From Clostridiales bacterium (GTDB lineage: Bacteria > Bacillota > Clostridia > Lachnospirales > Lachnospiraceae), in assembly GCA_012512995.1 (NCBI GenBank), contig JAAZDA010000277.1, positions 1 through 7,705 of the forward strand: DNA of 7,705 nt. The letters run 5' to 3'. A model generated the notes under the pieces. That model did not search any database and was not told where the DNA came from. It saw only the letters and a program-made list of their open reading frames with translations. Both the position numbers and the translations under genes were made by a program. How positions within the stretch are numbered: position 1 is the stretch's first letter; every line of letters begins with the position of its first letter. This document shows, piece after piece, positions 1 through 6,093 of the stretch.

Positions 1-406
1 CATCAGGAACATCCTTCTCGTATTTATCGACTTTATTCACAACGAGTACCACTGGTTTTCCTGACCGCCTCAAAATATCTGCGACGCCTGAATCAGCGTC
101 CTGCAGTCCAGTCTTAACATCGACCATAAAGAGGATGACATCTGCCATCTCTATTGCGATTCCGGCCTGTTCGCGCATCTGCGAGAATATGACATCCTTG
201 GATTCAGGCTCAATTCCGCCTGTATCAATAAGTGTGAATTCATAATTGAGCCATGTGCAATCCGCATATATCCTGTCGCGTGTCACTCCCGGCGTATCCT
301 TAACTATTGAAATATCATCACCAGCCAGCATATTGAATAACGTCGACTTACCTACATTAGGTCTTCCGACGATGGCAACTATCGGCCTGTTTTTTCTTTT
401 ACTCAT
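1..406 (-). CDS. der: Ribosome assembly GTPase Der (EngA), N-terminal part, 3' end beyond window
   Basis: Der is an essential GTPase with two tandem G domains that acts in late 50S ribosomal subunit assembly. Only the first 135 codons are here, reading leftwards out of the window, so the second G domain and KH-like domain are not visible. The first G domain is complete in its key motifs: G1 GRPNVGKST (residues 14-22), the G2 threonine in PGVTRDR (Thr42), G3 DTGG (61-64) and G4 NKVD (124-127). The two-residue pattern GRPNVGKST plus DTGGIEP is typical of Der rather than Era or ObgE. The ATG at 404-406 is preceded by AAGGTGG four bases upstream, which fixes the start. It has its own promoter at 441-469 and is divergent from prs. 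Identity is very secure. Confidence 0.96.
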   Translation of the reverse strand, partial: MSKRKNRPIVAIVGRPNVGKSTLFNMLAGDDISIVKDTPGVTRDRIYADCTWLNYEFTLIDTGGIEPESKDVIFSQMREQAGIAIEMADVILFMVDVKTGLQDADSGVADILRRSGKPVVLVVNKVDKYEKDVPD

Positions 407-440
407 TTTTCCACCTTTTTCTATGTAATTCTGAAACACC

Positions 441-469
441 ATTATATTGAAAAAATCACTATACTTCAA
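441..469 (-). promoter_or_regulatory. Sigma-A-type promoter for der
   Basis: Read on the minus strand, TTGAAG (464-469) is followed after exactly 17 bases by a perfect TATAAT (441-446). Transcription would start near 434, giving an untranslated leader of roughly 28 nt that contains the AAGGTGG ribosome binding site of der. The spacer holds a run of six T. Called from sequence match only. Confidence 0.75.
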
Positions 470-488
470 GCTAAGCTGCGCTATAGCC

Positions 489-517
489 TTGCGAGGGAAT
501 TGTTTTGACCGTATAAT
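489..517 (+). promoter_or_regulatory. Sigma-A-type promoter for prs
   Basis: TTGCGA (489-494) and a perfect TATAAT (512-517) are separated by exactly 17 bases. The expected transcription start near 524 lies only about five bases before the long hairpin at 529-584, so the prs transcript would begin almost directly with that stem. The promoter is back to back with the der promoter, the two -35 boxes being 19 bases apart. Confidence 0.75.
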
Positions 518-528
518 GATGAAATAAC

Positions 529-584
529 GGTCATAAGTCAGTGAGCTTTCATGCTTGCATGAAAAAGCTTACTGACTTATGACC
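529..584 (+). promoter_or_regulatory. Long 5'-terminal hairpin of the prs leader
   Basis: Left arm 529-554 and right arm 557-584 pair over about 25 base pairs, starting with GGTCATAAGTCAGT against ACTGACTTATGACC. The stem has one G.U pair and a two-base AA bulge, and closes on a tiny CTTG loop. It is not followed by a T run on either strand, so it is not a normal intrinsic terminator. It starts a few bases after the predicted transcription start, so it could protect the mRNA 5' end or form part of a regulatory leader. Function unknown. Confidence 0.7.
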
Positions 585-606
585 TGAACAAACATGAGAA
601 AGAAGC

Positions 607-680
607 GATTTGCACAGCAAATCAGCGGATTTCGAATGGTTGGAGAATTGCGAGAGCATTCTGTGAATGCGGAGCAATTC
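607..680 (+). promoter_or_regulatory. Two further hairpins in the prs leader
   Basis: Two perfect stems follow the 5' hairpin. The first is GATTTGC (607-613) with GCAAATC (617-623), loop ACA; its right arm could alternatively pair with GATTT at 628-632. The second is nested: outer GAATTGC (645-651) with GCAATTC (674-680), inner GCATTC (656-661) with GAATGC (665-670), loop TGT. They lie between the promoter and the ribosome binding site of prs at 710-713. An open frame from the ATG at 594 runs through them, but that ATG has no ribosome binding site and the added residues look unlike any PRPP synthase N terminus. I read this as untranslated leader. Which class of RNA element it is, if any, is unknown. 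Confidence 0.6.
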
Positions 681-719
681 GTATTTCATCAAAAGAAATT
701 TATTTCAATGAGGACACCA

Positions 720-1952
720 ATGATAAATAATTCTGCAAATAATAAGGATAAAGAACTGCATGAACAGCTCGAGCGCGTGATACCGGTCGCACCGCTTTCA
801 CTTATAGTACTTCCCTCCGCCAGGACTCTTGGCGACGAGGTGAATTCCTGGCTTTCAAAATTTCGCCAGTCAGATCACAACATAGTTAAACAGGATCCGG
901 CTTTCAGGGACTATTCCAAAACATCATACATCACCCCGGCGCTCACTCCGCGCTTCGGTTCAGGAGAAGGTAAAGCTGTCCTGCCTGAAACTGTCAGGGG
1001 AAGAGATGTCTTTATTCTCGCTGATGTCTGCAATTACTCCCTGACATATCGGCTTGACGGCTTCACGAATCACATGTCTCCTGATGATCATTTTCAGGAT
1101 ATTAAACGTGTGATATCAGCGATCAACGGCAAAGCCCACAGGATCTCTGTCATTATGCCTTTTCTTTATGAAGGGCGCCAGCACAAAAGAAGCGGTCGCG
1201 AGTCGCTGGACGGTGCAATGATGCTCAAAGAGCTTATTGATATGGGGATCACGAATTTTATCACATTTGACGCACATGACCCCAGGATCCAAAGTGTCGC
1301 ACCGCTCACAAATTTTGACAACTATCTTCCGCCTTATCAGTTCCTGCGGACTCTTCTTATGACTGAGGGCAACATGGTAATTGACAAGGATCACATCACT
1401 GTAATAAGTCCCGATGAAGGAGCGATGGAACGCGCTGTCTATTTTGCCTCAGTTTTAGGTGCTGATACCGGCATGTTCTATAAGCGCCGCAATTATTCCG
1501 TGATAGTCAACGGCAAGAACCCTATAGTTGCCCATGAATTCCTTGGCAGCGACATCAGCGGCAGAGATGTTATCGTCATAGATGACATGATCTCATCAGG
1601 TGGTTCTATGCTTGACACCGCCCGCCAGCTCAAGGATCGCAATGCAAAACGGGTTTTTGTATGCTGCACGTTCGGTCTTTTCACCGACGGAGTCGATCGT
1701 TTTGATGAAGCCTATGAACAGGGCTGGATAGACAAAGTCATATGTACTAATCTTACATATCTCAGACCTGAGCTTATGACAAGGCCCTGGTTCGCCATTG
1801 CAGATATGAGCAAGTATCTGGCATCTATCATAGATTATCTTAACCATGACACCAGTATTACTAACGCAGCATCTCCCACCAACAAGATCAATGAGATCCT
1901 GGAGAAATATAACAGAGATAACGGTCCGGATGACACCCCGGCAGAACAATAA
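720..1952 (+). CDS. prs: Ribose-phosphate pyrophosphokinase (PRPP synthase), divergent long form
   Basis: Makes 5-phosphoribosyl 1-pyrophosphate from ribose 5-phosphate and ATP in the cytosol, the precursor for purines, pyrimidines, histidine, tryptophan and NAD. Using the ATG at 720 the protein has 410 residues, against about 310-320 for the classical enzyme. Recognisable parts are the flexible ATP/pyrophosphate loop region with RQHKRSGRESLDG (153-165), FDAHDPRIQ (183-191) in place of the classical FDLH region, and the PRPP-binding loop VIVIDDMISSGGS (284-296), where classical enzymes have DDMIDTAGT. The start is set by GAGG at 710-713, six bases before ATG; the in-frame ATGs at 594 and 708 lack such a site. 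It is the only plus-strand gene, with its own promoter and a structured leader of about 195 nt. The divergent loops fit long PRPP synthases of Clostridia; catalytic activity is inferred from homology. Confidence 0.9.
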   Translation: MINNSANNKDKELHEQLERVIPVAPLSLIVLPSARTLGDEVNSWLSKFRQSDHNIVKQDPAFRDYSKTSYITPALTPRFGSGEGKAVLPETVRGRDVFILADVCNYSLTYRLDGFTNHMSPDDHFQDIKRVISAINGKAHRISVIMPFLYEGRQHKRSGRESLDGAMMLKELIDMGITNFITFDAHDPRIQSVAPLTNFDNYLPPYQFLRTLLMTEGNMVIDKDHITVISPDEGAMERAVYFASVLGADTGMFYKRRNYSVIVNGKNPIVAHEFLGSDISGRDVIVIDDMISSGGSMLDTARQLKDRNAKRVFVCCTFGLFTDGVDRFDEAYEQGWIDKVICTNLTYLRPELMTRPWFAIADMSKYLASIIDYLNHDTSITNAASPTNKINEILEKYNRDNGPDDTPAEQ

Positions 1953-1965
1953 TGATCCTGCATGC

Positions 1966-2013
1966 GGCATCAGATCAGCGATAAGGAAAAGCATTCCTTA
2001 TCCATCTGATGCC
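1966..2013. terminator. Long hairpin between convergent prs and rnhB-yraN, possible weak bidirectional terminator
   Basis: An outer 10-bp stem, GGCATCAGAT (1966-1975) with ATCTGATGCC (2004-2013), encloses an inner 9-bp stem, GATAAGGAA (1980-1988) with TTCCTTATC (1994-2002). It begins 13 bases after the prs stop codon. On the plus strand the tail is ATCTTTATCT, poor as a U tract; on the minus strand there is none. It therefore looks like a terminator or mRNA 3'-end protector for prs, with weak evidence for true intrinsic termination. Most of it lies inside the last codons of the former YraN reading frame. Confidence 0.5.
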
Positions 2014-2325
2014 ATCTTTATCTATCGCTATCACATCAAAACGAAGTTTTGCATTTTCTGCTATTCCATGAGTGTACCTGTAGTAATCCGAGACCCTCGA
2101 TATTGTGTGCTGTTTTGATGAGGTAACTGCTTCCTCCGCACTTCCTGCCGATTACAGGCCGCGATACTTGACCTCAATAAAAACAAGTGTACCGTCCGTA
2201 TCCATTACGATAAGGTCTATCTCTCCCATCTTTGATCTGAAACTATGTTCAAGTATAGTAATACCCTTATCAGATAAATATCTGGCGGCATCATCTTCTT
2301 TTTCTGTTCCGAGTGCTCTGAGGTT
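1975..2325 (-). pseudogene. yraN: YraN (UPF0102) domain fused to RnhB and interrupted by an in-frame TAA
   Basis: Downstream of the RNase HII core the frame continues into a YraN domain, a small protein family of unresolved role with a PD-(D/E)XK nuclease-like fold. The match starts near residue 279 of the rnhB frame (LRALGTEKEDDAARYL) and covers GEIDLI (312-317) and FIEVKYR (327-333), so the nuclease-like D and ExK residues are present. A TAA at 2152-2154 then ends the frame. Reading on in the same frame gives 58 more codons to a TGA at 1975-1977. They still look like the YraN C-terminal half, with EEAV, KQHTISRVSDYYRYTH, RFDVIAID and a final NAF. There is no start codon or ribosome binding site for the downstream piece. 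I call it a domain disabled by a single, probably recent nonsense mutation. Stop readthrough or a sequence error would give the same picture. Confidence 0.8.
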
Positions 2326-3159
2326 ACACCCTTTGTATTGCGATGACGGATCAACAAAATGTCCGATAAAACTGCGTCTGTGGATTGGGCATGGTCCGAA
2401 TCTGCGGAGTGCCTCTATATGATCTGCCGAACCATAACCTTTATTGCCGGCAAACCCATATTCAGGGTACAGTCTGTCATACTCGATCATTATCCTGTCC
2501 CTTGTGACCTTCGCCATAATACTTGCAGCTGCCACTGAAATACACTTTGCATCGCCCTTAATGACCGGGACCTGCGGCAGATGCACACCTGGTATCCTCA
2601 CAGCGTCATTTACCGTCACCTCAGGCTGTGGGTCAAGTTTTGATATTGCAAGGCGCATCGCTTCATATGTTGCCTGCAGGATGTTGATCTCATCAATGCG
2701 TTCAGGCGTGACAAGTCCGACCGACCATGAAAGCGCTTCCTTCGCTATTTCGTCATAAAGCTCATCTCTCTTTTCAGCCGACAGCTTTTTGGAATCATTT
2801 AGATAAAGGATATCATGATCCCTGGGGAGGATCACAGCTCCGGCCGCAACTGGTCCCGCGAGTGGTCCTCTTCCCGCCTCATCTATTCCGCATATAAAAC
2901 CGGTAGTTATATAATCCGTGACAGCTTTGTTCTCAAACAGGCGCATACCTGCCACTCTTTTTTCTTCATTTTTGACAGCTGTTATCTTCTTTCCCGCACG
3001 CGCACAGAGATCGCGGACTCCCTTTCTGTCATCTCCTGCATACTCCTCTATCAAAGAAGGCAGCAAAGACAGATCCTCTGACCTGTCCGCTGCCCTGAAC
3101 TTTTCCCTGATCTCATTTATAGACTGCATCTGCGTGTCCCCCGTACACTGAATTTTCAT
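2152..3159 (-). CDS. rnhB: Ribonuclease HII with a truncated C-terminal YraN domain
   Basis: RNase HII cuts the RNA strand of RNA-DNA hybrids and starts removal of single ribonucleotides from DNA, acting with Mg or Mn in the cytosol. Residues 1-85 form the N-terminal extension common in Firmicutes RnhB. The core has GIDEAGRGPLAGPV (91-104, catalytic Asp93 and Glu94), DSKKLS (122-127), Asp185 in NDAVRIPG, KGDAKCISVAAASIMAK (201-217) and Asp221 in TRDR, so the DEDD set and the GRG motif are present. The core ends near residue 275. Residues 279-335 are the first half of a YraN domain, cut by TAA. The first ATG (3159) is 2 nt from the rbgA stop with only a weak GGA; the ATG at 3129, residue 11, has GGGGGA seven bases upstream and fits the usual N terminus equally well. 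Last gene of the lepB-rbgA-rnhB block. Confidence 0.93.
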   Translation of the reverse strand: MKIQCTGDTQMQSINEIREKFRAADRSEDLSLLPSLIEEYAGDDRKGVRDLCARAGKKITAVKNEEKRVAGMRLFENKAVTDYITTGFICGIDEAGRGPLAGPVAAGAVILPRDHDILYLNDSKKLSAEKRDELYDEIAKEALSWSVGLVTPERIDEINILQATYEAMRLAISKLDPQPEVTVNDAVRIPGVHLPQVPVIKGDAKCISVAAASIMAKVTRDRIMIEYDRLYPEYGFAGNKGYGSADHIEALRRFGPCPIHRRSFIGHFVDPSSQYKGCNLRALGTEKEDDAARYLSDKGITILEHSFRSKMGEIDLIVMDTDGTLVFIEVKYRGL

Positions 3160-3161
3160 TG

Positions 3162-4034
3162 TTATTCCAGCGATATCCTTCCGAGTTTTCCTGATCTGAA
3201 ATCATCGAGGAGCACAGCTTCCGCCCTGTCTGTATCAGGCTCTCCGCCCTTTTTCAGAAGTCCCTTTCCGGCAGCCAGCAAGCCCATTATCTCAGACAGT
3301 TCCTCATTCCCTGGATGCTCTGAAAACCTGTTCTTCAGATCAATATCCATCGAATAACGTTTCTCTATCGCTCCGGAATAACTATTCATAAGATAATCCG
3401 TCAAAACATATGCTAGCTCAGTCCTGTCGAAAAGATCATCAGGCATAGACCCTATAAGCGCCAGCTTAATGCCGGCTTTCCTGTCCTCAAATTTTGGCCA
3501 CAGAATTCCAGGAGTATCAAGCAGCAGCATATTGGAGCCGATCGATATCCACTGTTTTCCCTTTGTTACTCCCGGTTTATTTCCGACCTTTGCACTGCTC
3601 TTTCCTGCCATAGCATTGATCAGTGTTGATTTTCCGACATTTGGTATGCCAAGCACCATAGCCTTGACCGGTCTGTTTATTATTCCTCTTTTTCTGTCAT
3701 GTTCGACTTTTTCCCTGCAGACTTCCCGTATTATGCCGTTCAGTTTATCTGTATCTTTTCTGTTCCTGAGGTCTATGGCAATAGCTTTATTATTCGCATT
3801 TTTATCATTAATGCCATCGAGGAACGACTTTGTCCTCACAGGATCTGCCAGATCAGACTTTCCGAATATAAGTACACGCCTCTTTCCGGAAATCAGCGTA
3901 TCAATATCAGGATTCCGGCTGCTGAACGGGATCCTTGCATCCGCTATCTCGATAACAAGATCAACAAGTTTAAGCTGATCCTCTATCATTCTTCTTGCTT
4001 TGGTCATATGACCCGGATACCACTGATATTCCAA
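3162..4034 (-). CDS. rbgA: Ribosome biogenesis GTPase RbgA (YlqF), with altered G4 motif
   Basis: A circularly permuted GTPase that acts on a late 45S/50S assembly intermediate and promotes entry of late proteins such as L16. The order of motifs is permuted as expected: G4 position (58-61), G5 region (about 86-88), G1 GIPNVGKST (129-137), G2 Thr157 in GVTKG, then G3 DTPG (173-176). A C-terminal RNA-binding region follows. The N-terminal WYPGHM carries His9, the family's catalytic histidine. Length, 290 residues, is normal. The G4 motif, normally NKxD, reads GKSD here (codons GGA AAG TCT GAT), losing the base-recognising asparagine. The start is TTG at 4032-4034, six bases after GGAGG; it lies 13 nt after lepB, and its TAA stop is 2 to 32 nt from rnhB depending on the rnhB start. 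Family assignment is secure; the effect of the G4 change is not known. Confidence 0.95.
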   Translation of the reverse strand: MEYQWYPGHMTKARRMIEDQLKLVDLVIEIADARIPFSSRNPDIDTLISGKRRVLIFGKSDLADPVRTKSFLDGINDKNANNKAIAIDLRNRKDTDKLNGIIREVCREKVEHDRKRGIINRPVKAMVLGIPNVGKSTLINAMAGKSSAKVGNKPGVTKGKQWISIGSNMLLLDTPGILWPKFEDRKAGIKLALIGSMPDDLFDRTELAYVLTDYLMNSYSGAIEKRYSMDIDLKNRFSEHPGNEELSEIMGLLAAGKGLLKKGGEPDTDRAEAVLLDDFRSGKLGRISLE

Positions 4035-4047
4035 CTTAAGCCTCCAT

Positions 4048-4638
4048 TCAGCTGCCGATAAATGACATGCCTGAGTCTCCGCTAGGAAGGGAAAGCCATG
4101 CTTTTCCGATTATCATGCTATCTGTGACTGCACCTATGCCGGCACTTCTACTGTCCTCAGAATTATTCCTGTTGTCACCCAGGACAAAATATTCATTGTT
4201 CTCAAGCGTCATGGCATTCTCGGCAATGCCTGCGTCTCCCATCTTGTCGTACTCACTGCTGTCGCCGTCCGGTACACCATTCACAAGCAGTTCGCCGTCC
4301 ACTATCTGTATGACATCACCGGGAACTCCTGCCACACGTTTTATATATGGATGAGCGCTTGTGTTCCCACCCGGATAAAAGGCTATCACATCACCTTTGT
4401 GTATGCCCACAAGTTTATATGTCATGCTGTCTATAAGGACATTCTGCCCATTGGTGAGAAGCGGCTCCATTGACTGTCCTATAACAGAGACCTTAAGGCC
4501 AAAATAGTGCACCACAAAAACCGCAAGCGCCGCTGTTATAATGGTCGTCGCTATCCAGAGCATTATCTCTCGGACAAGTCCCTGACTTATTGTTCTTTTC
4601 TTATCATTAAATGCCAGTCCCTGACTGCGTCTTCTCAT
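4048..4638 (-). CDS. lepB: Type I signal peptidase
   Basis: Membrane-anchored serine protease that removes signal peptides from secreted preproteins on the outer face of the membrane, by a Ser-Lys dyad. A basic cytosolic N terminus (MRRRSQG, NDKKR) is followed by one membrane segment at about residues 25-46. The catalytic Ser56 is in GQSMEP (box B) and the general base Lys100 in IKRVAGVPGD (box D). Box E is GDNRNNSEDSR (154-164). At 196 residues and with one transmembrane helix it is the Gram-positive SipS-like type. The ATG at 4636-4638 has AAAGG five bases upstream. It follows the rplS terminator and repeat copy B, and leads into rbgA 13 nt downstream. I could not find a convincing promoter of its own between 4639 and 4804. 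Confidence 0.95.
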   Translation of the reverse strand: MRRRSQGLAFNDKKRTISQGLVREIMLWIATTIITAALAVFVVHYFGLKVSVIGQSMEPLLTNGQNVLIDSMTYKLVGIHKGDVIAFYPGGNTSAHPYIKRVAGVPGDVIQIVDGELLVNGVPDGDSSEYDKMGDAGIAENAMTLENNEYFVLGDNRNNSEDSRSAGIGAVTDSMIIGKAWLSLPSGDSGMSFIGS

Positions 4639-4648
4639 TTTTACCTTT

Positions 4649-4782
4649 CATGCCTGAGCGTTTTTTGTGAAGGCTCACGCCATAAAATCCGCGTATGCGG
4701 TTTTCTGGCTGTGTTATTCAGGTTTGTGCTCAGGCACAAACCTGATGAGTGAAAGATTATGCATCAGCATAATCTTTCACTC
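4649..4782 (-). repeat. Dispersed multi-hairpin repeat, copy B (upstream of lepB)
   Basis: This 134-base element matches copy A at 6094-6225. The first 97 positions align without gaps at 84 identities, and the rest is a hairpin that changed on both arms together. Read on the minus strand it holds a 16-bp stem (arms 4747-4762 and 4767-4782, loop of four) and a 12-bp stem TCAGGTTTGTGC/GCACAAACCTGA with loop CTGA (TCAG on the plus strand). A third stem pairs GCCAGAAAACCGC with GCGGATTTTATGGC and carries one mismatch and one bulge. The element ends in GCTCAGGCATG, 10 nt before the lepB start codon and directly before its AAAGG site. It contains no protein-coding gene that I recognise. It lies after the rplS terminator, so it is in the lepB 5' region. 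Confidence 0.85.
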
Positions 4783-4804
4783 TTGTACCAAAGCATTCAT
4801 GCTT

Positions 4805-4844
4805 ATAAAAAATGCCGCACTTTATATTGCGATAAAGTGCGGCA
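4805..4844 (-). terminator. Rho-independent terminator after rplS
   Basis: On the minus strand, TGCCGCACTTTAT (from 4844 down) pairs perfectly over 13 bp with ATAAAGTGCGGCA around a 6-nt loop, followed at once by six T (4812 to 4807). It starts 34 nt after the rplS stop codon. No T run follows on the plus strand, so it works one way. It closes the ffh-to-rplS block and separates it from lepB. Confidence 0.92.
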
Positions 4845-4878
4845 GCTTCAAATTCATCTCTTTCGTCGATGCTGGGTA

Positions 4879-5235
4879 TTATTTACCAGGAGCGATCTGT
4901 TCCTTGACCTTAGCCTTCTTACCACTGAGGTTACGGAGATAGAAGAGTTTTGCTCTCCTGACTTTACCTTTTCTGATAACTTCGACTTTTTCAATATTGG
5001 GAGAATGCAGCGGCCATGTCTTCTCAACACCGATACCACTTGATGACTTACGAACTGTAAATGTGGTTCTTGCGCCTGCACCCTGAATCTTCAGAACAGT
5101 TCCGTCATATGTCTGAATTCTCTCGCGGTTACCTTCCTTGATCCTGTTATAGACACGGACTGTATCACCGGTCTCGAACTGGGGAACTTCCTTCTTCAGT
5201 TCTGCTGTCTCAATTTCTCTGATAATATCACTCAT
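4879..5235 (-). CDS. rplS: 50S ribosomal protein L19 (bL19)
   Basis: A structural protein of the large subunit near the 30S-50S interface. The 118 residues match the usual length of about 115 and the family pattern. Near the N terminus is FETGDTVRVYNRIKEGNRERIQ (20-41), then TYDGTVLKIQGAGA (42-55), FTVRKSSSGIGVEKTWPLHSP (59-79) and IRKGKVRRAKLFYLRNLSGKKAK (87-109). The ATG at 5233-5235 is preceded by AAAGGTGAG at normal distance. It is the last gene of the first block, 156 nt after trmD rather than directly adjacent, with a foldable leader in that gap and a strong terminator behind it. Confidence 0.98.
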   Translation of the reverse strand: MSDIIREIETAELKKEVPQFETGDTVRVYNRIKEGNRERIQTYDGTVLKIQGAGARTTFTVRKSSSGIGVEKTWPLHSPNIEKVEVIRKGKVRRAKLFYLRNLSGKKAKVKEQIAPGK

Positions 5236-5256
5236 TTGTTCTCACCTTTCTTAATG

Positions 5257-5349
5257 GATATTCTTACTCCGTGATCTTACATCGCCATAATGGTCATCAG
5301 ACCTGGCACATGCGCAGCTTTGTATTGAGCCGCCGGACAGCGGAATATC
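5257..5349 (-). promoter_or_regulatory. Structured leader of rplS, candidate L19 autoregulatory RNA
   Basis: The trmD-rplS gap folds on the minus strand into a closed multi-arm structure. The closing stem pairs GATATTC (5349-5343) with GAATATC (5263-5257) and continues as short CG pairing at 5341-5342/5270-5271. Inside are a 6-bp arm, GCGGCT with AGCTGC (5333-5328/5319-5314, one G.U), and an arm GCCAGGTC with GACC plus TGGC (5307-5284). The closing stem ends eight bases before the AAAGGTGAG site. Firmicutes are known to carry an L19 leader in this position; position and fold fit, but I cannot test the covariance model here. Confidence 0.5.
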
Positions 5350-5391
5350 TCTTTTCCCTGACACAACGTTATTAAATTATCACAGACATCA

Positions 5392-6084
5392 CTATTTTGC
5401 AAGAAAACTTTTGTAAAGATCTGGTCGTCGTTCCCTTGTCCGCTCTATAGACTGTTCAAGTCTCCATGCGTCTACCTTTGCATGATCTCCGCTCATGAGT
5501 ATCTCGGGGACTCTTTTGTCATGCCAGACCTCAGGTCTTGAATACTGCGGATATTCCAGAAGTCCGTCCTGAAATGAGTCCGTTGACGCCGAGCTTTCAT
5601 TTCCGAGGACTCCGGGAACAAATCTCGATATGGCATCAACAAGAATTATTGCAGGAAGTTCTCCTCCCGTCAGCACATAATCACCGATCGAAATATTGTC
5701 AGTAACGATCTCATCCAAAACTCTTTCGTCGATTCCCTCATAATGTCCACACAGAAGGATGAGATCATCCTCCTTTGAGAGGTCTTCGGCAATCTTCTGG
5801 TTGAAGACTCTGCCCTGTGGCGTCAGAAACACAACTCTTGATTTCTTCGGGAGTCTGTCCTGTATGGATTTCCAGCAGTCGTATACAGGCTGTGCCTGCA
5901 TGAGCATTCCGGCTCCTCCGCCATATGTATAATCGTCTACGCGATTATTTTTTCTGAGCGTATAATCCCTGATATTTACAGCCTCACAGGCAATAAGCCC
6001 GTTATTCATAGCCCTCGCGAGAATACTGGTGTCGAGCGTATTCATCACCATATCGGGGAACAATGTCATAATATGAAAATTCAT
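5392..6084 (-). CDS. trmD: tRNA (guanine37-N1)-methyltransferase
   Basis: TrmD transfers a methyl group from SAM to N1 of G37 next to the anticodon, which prevents +1 frameshifting; it is a dimeric SPOUT enzyme with a trefoil knot. From the ATG at 6082-6084 the protein is 230 residues. It has MNFHIMTLFPDM at the N terminus, YGGGAGM (54-60), LTPQGRVFNQ (87-96), and the knot residues LCGHYEGIDERV (111-122) and SIGDYVLTGGELPA (132-145). Arg154 and Asp169 sit in the family's catalytic positions, followed by EYPQYSRPEVW (177-187). The frame remains open upstream to a GTG at 6123, but those 13 codons come mostly from repeat copy A, and family members begin at MNFHI. There is no clear ribosome binding site before either ATG (6084 or 6096), because the repeat occupies that stretch. 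It is normally tight against rimM; here a 144-nt gap holds the repeat. Confidence 0.96.
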   Translation of the reverse strand: MNFHIMTLFPDMVMNTLDTSILARAMNNGLIACEAVNIRDYTLRKNNRVDDYTYGGGAGMLMQAQPVYDCWKSIQDRLPKKSRVVFLTPQGRVFNQKIAEDLSKEDDLILLCGHYEGIDERVLDEIVTDNISIGDYVLTGGELPAIILVDAISRFVPGVLGNESSASTDSFQDGLLEYPQYSRPEVWHDKRVPEILMSGDHAKVDAWRLEQSIERTRERRPDLYKSFLAK

Positions 6085-6093
6085 TTTGTCCAT

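Noticed and set aside
529..584. Intrinsic terminator upstream of prs
   Set aside because: The stem is strong but no T run follows on either strand, and it sits between the prs promoter and the gene.
594..719. Upstream extension of the prs frame giving 42 extra N-terminal residues
   Set aside because: The ATG at 594 has no ribosome binding site and the stretch consists of perfect hairpins. The ATG at 720 has GAGG at ideal spacing and yields a normal N terminus.
524..719. Known riboswitch such as the PRPP or guanidine (ykkC) class before prs
   Set aside because: I could not recognise conserved core motifs of those classes; only simple stems are visible.
1116..1994. Minus-strand open frames across prs (1116-1394, 1493-1684, 1596-1994)
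   Set aside because: They are shadows of the prs coding sequence with no family resemblance and no ribosome binding sites.
2152..2154. Recoding of the stop as selenocysteine or pyrrolysine in yraN
   Set aside because: The codon is TAA, not TGA or TAG, so neither known insertion system applies.
2105..4061. Plus-strand open frames across rnhB and rbgA
   Set aside because: They lie opposite well-supported minus-strand genes, and their products are low-complexity and look like no protein family.
4649..4782. CRISPR array or tRNA-like element
   Set aside because: The repeat occurs as two distant single copies without spacer arrays, and the stems do not form a cloverleaf.
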